A stretch of DNA of 64,000 nucleotides from Nocardia africana NBRC 100379. GTDB lineage: Bacteria > Actinomycetota > Actinomycetes > Mycobacteriales > Mycobacteriaceae. Each line of letters starts with the position of its first letter. Position 1 is the first letter of the stretch. Below are positions 1 through 7,604 of the stretch, piece by piece. A program made the position numbers and the translations under genes. The notes under the pieces are model-generated. The model searched no databases. It worked only from the letters and a program-made list of their open reading frames with translations, and had not been told where the DNA came from. The stretch spans positions 328,054 through 392,053 of the forward strand of contig NZ_BDAV01000012.1 in the NCBI RefSeq assembly GCF_001612635.1, written 5' to 3'.

Positions 1-254
1 TGCGCTGGGAGAAGAACGTCGCGATCGCGGTGAAGGCCGTGACCGGATTCGAGATCGAATCGACCTTCCTGTTCCATCCCCGCGGCGACCGCGACTGCAC
101 GGTGGACGCCATCGTCGAGTACCGGGTACCGGGCGGACTCGCGGGCAAGGTGCTGGGCAAGACCATCGAGCCGTTCGTGAAGCTGTCGGTCAAACACACC
201 ACCCACAATCTGACGACCAAGATCGCGGAGTATCAGCGCGCCCTCGACAGCTGA
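1..254 (+). CDS. SRPBCC (START-like) family protein, C-terminal part
   Basis: Only the last 83 or so codons are in the window; the reading phase is open from base 3 and the stop is at 252-254. A GTG at 30 is probably internal, because the frame is open further upstream with protein-like sequence. The residues alternate strand-forming stretches and end in a long amphipathic helix (SVKHTTHNLTTKIAEYQRAL), which is how the helix-grip fold of SRPBCC/polyketide-cyclase-like proteins ends. Such proteins bind small hydrophobic ligands; the ligand cannot be told from this fragment. The family assignment is an inference from the pattern. Confidence 0.5.
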   Translation, partial: RWEKNVAIAVKAVTGFEIESTFLFHPRGDRDCTVDAIVEYRVPGGLAGKVLGKTIEPFVKLSVKHTTHNLTTKIAEYQRALDS

Positions 255-326
255 ACCGGCCAGGGCCGCGGCGGACGGCGGCAAGGTCTCAGGATCCGAT
301 CGCCGCCCGCATGGCAAGCTTATTTC

Positions 327-812
327 GTGACCGATTCAGCAAACCTAGTGGCAACCGCCGACCTCGCCGATGAGATCGGCCCCGAGATTCGTAGCTGTGA
401 TACGCAATTCACGCAGTTCGGCGGCAATCCGGTGTTCAGCGGGCGCATCGTCACCATTCGCTGCTTCCAGGACAATCTGTTGGTCAAGCAGACTCTCAGC
501 GAACCCGGTGAGGGACGTGTGCTGGTCGTGGACGGCGGCGCGAGCATCCACACCGCCCTCGTCGGTGACGTGATCGCCGGCCGCGGAGTCGACAACGGGT
601 GGTCCGGCGTCGTGATCAACGGCGCCGTCCGTGATTCGGCGATTCTGCGCACCCTGCCCATCGGTATCAAGGCGCTGGGCACCAACCCGCGCAAGAGCAC
701 GCAGACCGGGTCCGGCGAACGCGATGTGCCGGTCGAATTCGGCGGCGTCACCTTCGTTCCGGGCGAGATGCTCTACAGCGATCACGACGGGGTCGTCGTC
801 CGCGCGGAATGA
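327..812 (+). CDS. rraA: RraA family protein (regulator of RNase E / aldolase-like fold)
   Basis: 161 aa, the usual length for RraA. It starts at a GTG at 327. Recognisable blocks are the N-terminal LATADLADEIG-like helix, VVDGG (67-71), GDVIAG (80-85), the GWSGVVINGAVRD stretch ending in R102-D103, and the C-terminal YSDHDGVVV. RraA proteins form trimeric rings; the E. coli member binds RNase E and inhibits mRNA decay, while relatives are 4-hydroxy-4-methyl-2-oxoglutarate aldolases. The aldolase signature needs an acidic residue three positions after the RD; here that position is I106. This suggests a regulator-type member without aldolase activity (inference). It stands alone on the plus strand. 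Confidence 0.85.
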   Translation: MTDSANLVATADLADEIGPEIRSCDTQFTQFGGNPVFSGRIVTIRCFQDNLLVKQTLSEPGEGRVLVVDGGASIHTALVGDVIAGRGVDNGWSGVVINGAVRDSAILRTLPIGIKALGTNPRKSTQTGSGERDVPVEFGGVTFVPGEMLYSDHDGVVVRAE

Positions 813-855
813 GTCGCCGATCGCCGCCGGGCCGGCCGGTCTCGCGCCTGCCGAA

Positions 856-1077
856 CTATCCGCTTGCCACCCGCACGCGGTGGCCGGCGAGTTCGACAAC
901 GTCTCCGGCATGGAGCTGGCGGCCCCGCCGTAGTTCCACCTCGTCGTTGACGCGCACGAGTCCGGCGGCGATCACGGTCTTGGCCTCCGACCCGCTGTCG
1001 ATGAGATTGGCCAGCTTCAGGAATTGCCCGAGTCGAATGACTTCGTCTTCGATCGGCACATCGACTGGATCCGACAT
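856..1077 (-). CDS. S4-domain RNA-binding protein
   Basis: 73 aa, starting with ATG at 1077. The whole protein is one S4 domain: IRLGQFLKLANLIDSGSEAK, then AAGLVRVNDEVELRRGRQLHAGDVVEL, the alpha-L fold that binds structured RNA in ribosomal protein S4, pseudouridine synthases and YlxQ/YaaA-like factors. Single-domain proteins of this size are likely ribosome- or tRNA-associated factors, but the target is not evident. It is transcribed away from lysX across an 84-bp divergent gap. Confidence 0.85.
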   Translation of the reverse strand: MSDPVDVPIEDEVIRLGQFLKLANLIDSGSEAKTVIAAGLVRVNDEVELRRGRQLHAGDVVELAGHRVRVASG

Positions 1078-1161
1078 GGATTACATCTTTACCGCCGCGC
1101 TCGACGGGCCGCACGCCGCCCCCGCCGCCGTGGGCATCGGGGTCCGGCGAAAGGATCGAAT

Positions 1162-4100
1162 ATGACCGTGCACGAGCAGGACTCGCCCGGTGGCCTTCTC
1201 CCCTCGAGCGGCCCCAGCCCGCACACTGGTGCGGTGACTTCCACGCAAGACCAGCTCCACTCGCGCGACCGCAGATCACCTTCGTCACCGGTTCCGCATC
1301 GCGCCCACGGTCGGCTGAGCGAAGTCCCCCACCTGGTCGGCCTGGTGCTCGGCGTGTTCTCGGTTCTGTGTGCGCTGTGGAGCATTTCGCCGGGCCTGCG
1401 CTACATCACCTCGGTCCCCCGGCACTACCTCGACGCCTACTATTTCGACGCGCCCGACACGAACCTGATGTGGGCGGTGATCGTCGGCCTGCTCGCGGGC
1501 GCGACGGCCTCCCGCAAACGCATCGCCTGGTGGCTGCTGGTCGGGTACATGGCGCTGTTCGCCCTTGCCAACGGTCTGGATTTCGCCGAGGAACAGGATC
1601 CGCACGCGCTGGCCGCGCTGTGCGTCCACCTCGCCGTGATCGGCCTGATGATCGCGGCATGGCCGGAGTTCTACACCCGGGTCCGGCGGGGTGCGGTGTG
1701 GAAGGCGCTCGGTGTCCTGGTCAGCGGGCTGGTGGTCGGCAGCCTGCTCGGGTGGGGGCTGGTGGAACTGTTCCCCGGCAGCCTGCCGCGCGGTGCGCAG
1801 CGCCCGCTGTGGGCGATCTCGCGCGTCACCGCGACAATTCTGGTGGCCGACAACAACTTCGACGGCCACCCGCTGCATGTGGTGAATCTGCTGCTCGGCT
1901 TGTTCGGTGCGATCGCGCTGCTGGCGGCGGCGCTGGTACTGTTCCGCTCCCAACGCGCCTCCAACGCCATGACCGGACTCGACGAATCCGCGGTGCGCGG
2001 CCTGCTCGCCCGGTCCGATGTCGAGGATTCGCTGGGTTACTTCGCGACTCGCCGCGACAAGGCCGTGGTGTTCGCGCCCAGCGGTAAGGCGGCGATCACC
2101 TATCGCGTCGAACTCGGCGTCTGCCTGGCCTCCGGTGATCCGATCGGTGTGCGGGAGGCGTGGCCGCAGGCCATCGACGCCTGGTTGCGACTGGCCGACG
2201 AATACGGCTGGGCCCCGGCGGTGATGGGCGCAAGTGAACTCGGCGCCACCGCCTACCGCCGGGCGGGCCTGTCCGCGCTGCGCCTGGGCGACGAGGCGAT
2301 CCTCGACACCCGTTCCTTCTCGCTGGCCGGGCCCGAGATGAAGCAGGTGCGCCAGGCCGCCAACCGCCTGCACAAACAGGGCTTCACGGTCCGGGTCCGC
2401 CGCCACAGCGAACTCTCGCCGGACGAGATGGCGCAGATGATCGCCCGCGCCGATTCCTGGCGAGACACCGAAACCGAACGCGGCTTCTCGATGGCACTGG
2501 GCCGGCTCGGCGACCGGCTCGACGGCGACAGCCTGCTGGTGGAGGCCCTCGACCGCGACGGCCGCGTCTGGGGCATGCTGTCGCTGGTGCCGTGGGGCCG
2601 CAGTGGTGTCTCGCTCGATGTGATGCGACGAGATCCCCAGGGCCCCAACGGAATCATGGAATTCATGATTTCCCAGCTGGCGCTGACCTCGGAGCAGTAC
2701 GGGATCACCCGGGTCTCGCTGAACTTCGCGGTGTTCCGCTCGGTCTTCGAGGAGGGCAGCCGGATCGGCGCCGGCCCGGTGCTGCGGCTGTGGCGCAGTG
2801 TGCTGATGTTCTTCAGCCGCTGGTGGCAGCTCGAGGCGCTGTACCGGTCGAATGTGAAATATCAGCCGCAGTGGGTGCCGCGGTTCTTCATCTTCGAGGA
2901 ACGCCGCCGGCTGCCGCGGGTCGCGCTCGCCAGCGCGCTGGCCGAGGGCTTCCTGCCGCGCTTCGGCAAGCAGCCGGATGCCTCGGCGCACACCGGTCTT
3001 CATTCCGCGGTGCCGCCCACCATCACCGGGCTGCATGCCGACGGCAGCCCGCCCGAGGCACCGCCCTCCCCCCTCGAACAGGCCGCCGCGCGCCGCCCGG
3101 AGCAGGTGCGGGTGCGGATGGACAAGGTGCGGCGTCTCGAATCGGCCGATATCGACGCCTATCCGGTGGCCTACGCCCCGACCCACTCGATCGCCGATGC
3201 CCGCCGCTCCCCCAAGGGCACCACGGTGCGAGTGTGCGGGCGGCTGTTGCGAATCCGCGACCACGGCGGCGTCACCTTCGCGGCGCTGCGCGACTGGTCC
3301 GGCGACATCCAGATCCTCATCGACCGGGGCCGCGTCGGCGCGCGCCGCTCGAGTTCGTTCGGCGAGTACTTCGATCTGGGCGATCTGATCGAGGTGAGCG
3401 GCCAGATCGGCGCCAGCCGCCGGGGCGAACTGTCGCTGCTCGCCCAGGACTGGCGGATGATCGGCAAATGCCTGCACCCGCTGCCGGACAAGTGGCGCGG
3501 ACTCGCCGACCCCGAGGCGCGGGTGCGCCAGCGCTACGTCGATATGACGATCAACGTCGAGGCGCGCGAGGTGCTGGCCAAACGCAGCGCCGTGGTGCGG
3601 TCGCTGCGGGATACCTTGAACGGCTGGGGTTTCCTCGAGGTCGAGACGCCGGTGCTGCAGCAGGTGCACGGCGGCGCCAACGCCGCGCCGTTCCGCACCC
3701 ACATCAACGCCTACGATCTGGACCTCTACCTGCGCATCGCACCGGAGCTGTACCTCAAGCGGCTGTGCGTGGGCGGGATGGAGAAGGTCTTCGAATTGGG
3801 CCGGGTGTTCCGCAACGAGGGGGTGGACTACAGCCACAATCCGGAGTTCACGATTCTGGAAGCCTATGAGGCGCACAGTGATTACGAGCGGATGATGCAC
3901 GCGTGCCGCCAGCTGATCCAGAACGCGGCGATCGCGGCCAACGGCGCCTGCGTCGCCCTGCGGCCGGGTGCGGACGGAACGCTGACCGAGGTCGACATCT
4001 CCGGCGACTGGCCGGTGCGTACGGTGCACGGCGCCATCTCCGAGGCCGTCGGCGAGACCGTCACCCCCGATACCCCGGCGGATCGGCTGCGGCTGCTGTG

Positions 4101-4569
4101 CGACAAGGCCGAGGTGCCGTATCAGCCCGGCTGGGACGCCGGGCAGATCGTGCTGGAGATGTACGAGCATCTGGTCGAGGACCGGACCCAGGAACCGACC
4201 TTCTACATCGACTTCCCGACCTCCGTATCACCGCTGACGCGCGCGCATCGCCGCATCGACGGTGTCGCCGAACGCTGGGATCTGGTGGCCTGGGGTGTCG
4301 AACTGGGCACCGCCTACAGCGAATTGACCAATCCGATCGAACAACGCCGGCGCCTGACCGAACAGTCGCTGCTGGCCGCGGGCGGCGATCCGGAGGCCAT
4401 GGAACTGGACGAGGAGTTCCTCGAGGCGCTGGAATTCGCGATGCCGCCGACCGGCGGTCTGGGTGTGGGTGTGGACCGCGTGGTCATGCTCATCACGGGC
4501 CGCAGCATCCGTGAAACCCTGCCGTTCCCGCTGGTCAAACCGCGCACCGGACACGGCGACGGACGCTGA
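1162..4569 (+). CDS. lysX: Bifunctional lysylphosphatidylglycerol synthetase / lysyl-tRNA synthetase LysX
   Basis: 1135 aa from the ATG at 1162, chosen because AAGGA at 1150-1154 precedes it; an upstream in-frame extension to 1024 overlaps the S4 gene and is not protein-like. The N-terminal third has about six membrane segments (residues 50-260), followed by the DUF2156 aminoacyl-phosphatidylglycerol transferase domain (to about 620). Then come an OB anticodon-binding fold and a class II synthetase core, with motif 2 in GRVFRNEGVDYSHNPEFT and motif 3 in GVGVDRVVMLITG. In Mycobacterium this fusion charges tRNA with lysine and moves the lysine onto phosphatidylglycerol, giving resistance to cationic peptides. 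Both halves look intact. Confidence 0.95.
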   Translation: MTVHEQDSPGGLLPSSGPSPHTGAVTSTQDQLHSRDRRSPSSPVPHRAHGRLSEVPHLVGLVLGVFSVLCALWSISPGLRYITSVPRHYLDAYYFDAPDTNLMWAVIVGLLAGATASRKRIAWWLLVGYMALFALANGLDFAEEQDPHALAALCVHLAVIGLMIAAWPEFYTRVRRGAVWKALGVLVSGLVVGSLLGWGLVELFPGSLPRGAQRPLWAISRVTATILVADNNFDGHPLHVVNLLLGLFGAIALLAAALVLFRSQRASNAMTGLDESAVRGLLARSDVEDSLGYFATRRDKAVVFAPSGKAAITYRVELGVCLASGDPIGVREAWPQAIDAWLRLADEYGWAPAVMGASELGATAYRRAGLSALRLGDEAILDTRSFSLAGPEMKQVRQAANRLHKQGFTVRVRRHSELSPDEMAQMIARADSWRDTETERGFSMALGRLGDRLDGDSLLVEALDRDGRVWGMLSLVPWGRSGVSLDVMRRDPQGPNGIMEFMISQLALTSEQYGITRVSLNFAVFRSVFEEGSRIGAGPVLRLWRSVLMFFSRWWQLEALYRSNVKYQPQWVPRFFIFEERRRLPRVALASALAEGFLPRFGKQPDASAHTGLHSAVPPTITGLHADGSPPEAPPSPLEQAAARRPEQVRVRMDKVRRLESADIDAYPVAYAPTHSIADARRSPKGTTVRVCGRLLRIRDHGGVTFAALRDWSGDIQILIDRGRVGARRSSSFGEYFDLGDLIEVSGQIGASRRGELSLLAQDWRMIGKCLHPLPDKWRGLADPEARVRQRYVDMTINVEAREVLAKRSAVVRSLRDTLNGWGFLEVETPVLQQVHGGANAAPFRTHINAYDLDLYLRIAPELYLKRLCVGGMEKVFELGRVFRNEGVDYSHNPEFTILEAYEAHSDYERMMHACRQLIQNAAIAANGACVALRPGADGTLTEVDISGDWPVRTVHGAISEAVGETVTPDTPADRLRLLCDKAEVPYQPGWDAGQIVLEMYEHLVEDRTQEPTFYIDFPTSVSPLTRAHRRIDGVAERWDLVAWGVELGTAYSELTNPIEQRRRLTEQSLLAAGGDPEAMELDEEFLEALEFAMPPTGGLGVGVDRVVMLITGRSIRETLPFPLVKPRTGHGDGR

Positions 4570-4639
4570 CCACACCGCCGGCGGCCGGGGGCGCGCACCC
4601 GTTCGCGAACCCGGAACCCGCGTCCGGCACAGTAGTTCC

Positions 4640-5284
4640 GTGCAGCTTGTTCTCGTGCGTCACGCCCAGCCCGGCCGGGTGCTGACCACCTCCGGTCCCG
4701 CCGATCCCGAACTCACCGAACTGGGTCTCGAGCAGGCTCGCCGGGTACCGGCGGTGATCGCCCGCTTCGCCGGGGGCGAGCATCGCATCGCACGGGTGGT
4801 GAGCAGTCCGCAGCGGCGGGCCCGCGATACCGCCGCGCCGACGGCCGAGAAGCTGGGGCTGCCGGTCGAGGTGCTCGACGGGCTGGCCGAATACGACCGC
4901 GACCTGCCCGCCTACATCCCGATCGAAGACGCCAAGCGCGACTTCCGCGCCACCTACGACCGGATCAAGGCCGGGCATCTGCCCGAACAGATCGACGGGC
5001 CCGCGTTCGTGGCGCGGGTGCTGGGCACAGTGTCGGAGCTCGTCGCGGCCGCCGAACCCGCCGATACGGTCGTCGCCTTCGCCCACGGCGGAGTGGTGAA
5101 CGTGCTGCTCCAGGACATTCTCGGACTCGAACGCCCGCTGACCTTTCCGATCGACTATTGCTCGATCACCCGGATCCTGTTCTCTCGCAGCGGTAACCGC
5201 ACCGCCGCGACGATCAACGAGAACAGCCACGTGTGGGATCTGCTGCCGCGAAATCGTCCCGCAGCGGGAAGCGACGCGATCTGA
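4640..5284 (+). CDS. Histidine phosphatase superfamily (phosphoglycerate mutase-like) protein
   Basis: 214 aa starting at GTG 4640. The start is chosen because the catalytic LVRHAQPG motif lies directly behind it, as usual in this superfamily; the RHA histidine is the phosphate acceptor. SSPQRRARDTA provides the second conserved arginine, and AFAHGGVVNVLL the second catalytic histidine. Substrates range from sugar phosphates to alpha-ribazole phosphate and cannot be read from sequence alone. It follows lysX by 70 bp on the same strand and may share its transcript. Confidence 0.85.
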   Translation: MQLVLVRHAQPGRVLTTSGPADPELTELGLEQARRVPAVIARFAGGEHRIARVVSSPQRRARDTAAPTAEKLGLPVEVLDGLAEYDRDLPAYIPIEDAKRDFRATYDRIKAGHLPEQIDGPAFVARVLGTVSELVAAAEPADTVVAFAHGGVVNVLLQDILGLERPLTFPIDYCSITRILFSRSGNRTAATINENSHVWDLLPRNRPAAGSDAI

Positions 5285-5430
5285 GGAGAGCCCGGCATCC
5301 GAAAGCTGTGCCGGGGCACGGATATTCACAGCCGATTGCCAGCCCGAACGCCTGCCGGTCACAGGCACGAGTCGTTCCATGGATGACCACGGGCCCGCCC
5401 GACGGTCCGTGCTCCGAGAAAGGTAGTCCG

Positions 5431-5706
5431 TTGTTCTCCTCCACGAGTTCCTCGCGCCGCCGGCTGGTCGCCCGCATCGCCGTCGCCGGCGCGGTCGCGG
5501 CCGCCCCCGTCGCGGCGGTCGCCGTACCCGCCTTCGCCGAGACCCCGTCCGCCACGCAGATCGACTGGCACGACCACGACCGTGATCACGACCACGATCG
5601 CGACCACGACGGGTGGCGTCATCATCATGATCACGACAACGGCCCGTGGCAGCCCGGCCCCGGCGGCTTCCTGCCCGGCCCGCCGCCCACCGGCTCGTTC
5701 GGCTGA
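5431..5706 (+). CDS. Small secreted His/Asp-rich protein (copy 1)
   Basis: 91 aa starting at TTG 5431, with a GAGAAAGG ribosome-binding site at 5416-5423. The start is supported by the paralogue at 5959, which has the same GAAAGG...TTG layout. A twin-Arg-rich n-region, an Ala/Val hydrophobic stretch and AFA|ET give a clear Sec signal peptide cut near residue 36. The mature part of about 55 residues is mostly HDHDRDHD-type repeats followed by a Pro/Gly tail ending PPPTGSFG. No known family is recognised. The acidic-histidine runs suggest binding of divalent metals outside the cell (inference). Confidence 0.7.
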   Translation: MFSSTSSSRRRLVARIAVAGAVAAAPVAAVAVPAFAETPSATQIDWHDHDRDHDHDRDHDGWRHHHDHDNGPWQPGPGGFLPGPPPTGSFG

Positions 5707-5731
5707 TCGAACCGCACAGCCGATGAACACA

Positions 5732-5763
5732 CGAGGGCCGCTCCCGGCAGGGAGCGGCCCTCG
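5732..5763 (+). terminator. Strong hairpin terminator after copy 1
   Basis: A 13-bp perfect GC-rich stem (GAGGGCCGCTCCC with GGGAGCGGCCCTC) with a GGCA loop, 25 bp past the stop codon of the His/Asp-rich gene. It has only a weak T-run, as is common in actinomycetes. Confidence 0.8.
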
Positions 5764-5958
5764 TTCGCTGTACGGGATACGGATTCGCGGGTGTGACCGG
5801 GGGACGCGACATCGTGACCGATCGCTTCAAAGTTCATTCACAGTTCGCGAACATCGCCGTCCTAGCCGCGGGCGTTTCGATGTACTCGTGAGCCGCCGGG
5901 CCACCCGGTCCGAAACCCACAGCGCGGCTCCGTGATTCGCAGACGAAAGGCCGAAACC

Positions 5959-6261
5959 TTGCAGACCACCGCGAAGCCGAAGAACCACACCCGCCGCCTC
6001 ATGACCCGCATCGCCGTCGCCGGTGCGCTGGTCGTCGTTCCCCTGTCCGCGCTCGCCGTGCCGGCCTTCGCCGACACCCCCGCCGCGGTCGCCATCGACC
6101 GGGACAACCACCCCGGCGACCGCGATCACGACGGTGACCACCGCGCGCCCGACGGTGACCACCGCGGCGACAACCGCGGGGATCGGGACCGCGGACCGGA
6201 GAACCAGCCGGCTCCCGGACCGCAGCTGCCCCAGCTCCCGCCGACCGGTTCCGCCGGCTGA
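5959..6261 (+). CDS. Small secreted His/Asp-rich protein (copy 2)
   Basis: 100 aa from TTG 5959, with CGAAAGG at 5944-5950; an ATT/ATG-type start further up has no good ribosome-binding site. The signal peptide (RRLMTRIAVAGALVVVPLSALAVPAFA|DT) is nearly the same as in the upstream copy, so the two genes are a tandem duplication. The mature part has RDNHPGDRDHDGDHR-like repeats, richer in Asp/Arg and poorer in His than copy 1, and ends LPQLPPTGSAG. LPPTG resembles a sortase motif but no membrane anchor follows. Function unknown; secreted metal-binding or glycine/proline-rich wall protein are possibilities. Confidence 0.7.
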   Translation: MQTTAKPKNHTRRLMTRIAVAGALVVVPLSALAVPAFADTPAAVAIDRDNHPGDRDHDGDHRAPDGDHRGDNRGDRDRGPENQPAPGPQLPQLPPTGSAG

Positions 6262-6274
6262 TCCCGGAAACGAC

Positions 6275-6307
6275 GAAGGCCACCCCGCTCGCCGCGGGGT
6301 GGCCTTC
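6275..6307. terminator. Bidirectional hairpin terminator between convergent genes
   Basis: A 13-bp stem (GAAGGCCACCCCG with CGGGGTGGCCTTC) and 7-nt loop lies between the plus-strand His/Asp-rich gene and the minus-strand esterase gene, so it can serve both. Confidence 0.8.
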
Positions 6308-6324
6308 ACGGGCGAATCACCGGC

Positions 6325-7248
6325 TCATGCCATTCCGGCGATCCAGTTGTGCATCCAGGAGATCGCGGTCTGGCCGCCGCCCACGGAATAGCTGCCGTAG
6401 GAGGTGTGGGTGCCGGACTGGTAGAAGTGCTGGAGCTGTTCCACCCGCTGCTGGTTGGCGTCGTCGGTGAGCTGCGACTGCAGGGCCGCGACACCGCCGT
6501 GCGCCATCAGGTCGCCGATGATCGAACCCGCCTCGAGCTGGTAGCGCCACAGGTTGGCCGCGCTCGCACCGGAGGCCTGCGCCAGGAAGCCGGCGAAGCG
6601 GGTGACGTAGTCGGTGTCCTCGGTGGAGCAGTACAGGTCGCCGGCCGCGCAGATGGTGCGGACCCGGTCGCTGAGGAAGCCGAATCCACCCACGCGCGGG
6701 CCACCGGCGCCGGCGCCGCCGACCACCGGGCCGACCTGGACGTCGGTGGGCGAACGACGCGGATCGGAGATCAGGCCGACACCCGAAACGCGGTCCGGCG
6801 GAACGACGCCCAGGCCGGTGCCGATCTCGGCGGCCAGATCGCCCGCGGCATCCGCACCCTGGCTGTAGCCGACGATCGCGTAATGCGTACCGGCGCAGCG
6901 GGCCGCCATCGCCTGGATGAGGCCGCGCGCGTTGTCGGTCGCTTCCTTCTTGGAGGCGCCGTAGACATCGCCCTCCCACGGGAAGGCGGTCGCGGCGTAG
7001 CTGACGTAGTCGACGTCCGCCGAGCTCGGCAGGCCGCGCGTCACACCGGACAGCATGCCGGGGCCGACCATGTGATCGGGCTTGTGATCACCGGTCTCCC
7101 AGGTGCCCGGAATCGCGACGACGTACAGGCTCGGGCAACCGGGATCCGCGCTCGCGGAACCGCTTCCGATCGCGGTACCCGACACTGCCATTCCAGCCAG
7201 GACCGCGACTGCCGCCCCGGCGGCCGCGACAACCTTCTTCAACCGCAT
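6325..7248 (-). CDS. Secreted cutinase-like / lipolytic serine esterase
   Basis: 307 aa from ATG 7248, which has GGAG 7 bases upstream and begins the signal peptide MRLKKVVAAAGAAVAVLAGM, cut after SASA near residue 35. The mature protein is an alpha/beta hydrolase of the actinobacterial cutinase family: the nucleophile serine lies in GYSQGAD, an oxyanion-type PGTWE stretch is near the start, and ICAAGDLYCSTED carries the catalytic Asp with the conserved Cys pair. Mycobacterial relatives (Culp proteins) hydrolyse lipid esters in the envelope. It is convergent with the small secreted proteins and divergent from nothing else nearby. Confidence 0.85.
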   Translation of the reverse strand: MRLKKVVAAAGAAVAVLAGMAVSGTAIGSGSASADPGCPSLYVVAIPGTWETGDHKPDHMVGPGMLSGVTRGLPSSADVDYVSYAATAFPWEGDVYGASKKEATDNARGLIQAMAARCAGTHYAIVGYSQGADAAGDLAAEIGTGLGVVPPDRVSGVGLISDPRRSPTDVQVGPVVGGAGAGGPRVGGFGFLSDRVRTICAAGDLYCSTEDTDYVTRFAGFLAQASGASAANLWRYQLEAGSIIGDLMAHGGVAALQSQLTDDANQQRVEQLQHFYQSGTHTSYGSYSVGGGQTAISWMHNWIAGMA

Positions 7249-7604
7249 GCTGCTCCAGTTCAAGCCAGCCCTCGCCGGGGCTCCCCATATGTATTCGCCG
7301 CTGATGATGCCGCCGCCACATTGCCGCGCGGTAAATTCCCGGCGAAGCAAAAGCCGCCCGCGCCCGTAACTCGTGAACGAGTTCGGACGCGGACCAAGAG
7401 CACGACTTACGACATACCGGTGATCAGGATAACGGCGGCACCTAGGAACTGCCATCCGAGCTCGAAATCCCGTCCGATTTCCGGTGTTTGAGACGCGGGT
7501 ACGCGTTTCCGCAGTACAGGGCCGGAAAGACAGGCGTCCACGGGCTCGAAAGCCCGTGGACGCCTCGTTTTTTCGATTGTTCGACAGCCGGCGCTTGCCG
7601 GGAC
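7249..7604. other. Intergenic region upstream of the esterase and downstream of gltD
   Basis: 356 bp without a gene. It holds the minus-strand promoter region of the esterase (7250-7450, locally less GC-rich) and the hairpin at 7532-7565. No coding signal was found. Confidence 0.6.
7532..7573. terminator. Hairpin with T-tract downstream of gltD
   Basis: A perfect 15-bp stem (AGGCGTCCACGGGCT with its complement) and CGAA tetraloop. On the plus strand it is followed by CG and six T. It lies 32 bp beyond the gltD stop on the minus strand, where the following bases are GTCTTT. It probably ends gltBD transcription and may also block plus-strand read-through into gltD. Confidence 0.75.

Noticed and set aside
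1024..1161. Upstream extension of lysX
   Set aside because: It overlaps the divergent S4 gene, has no ribosome-binding site and reads as Arg-rich non-protein sequence; ATG 1162 has AAGGA upstream.
6235..6261. LPPTG at the end of the second His/Asp-rich protein as a sortase signal
   Set aside because: No hydrophobic segment or basic tail follows; the protein ends three residues later.
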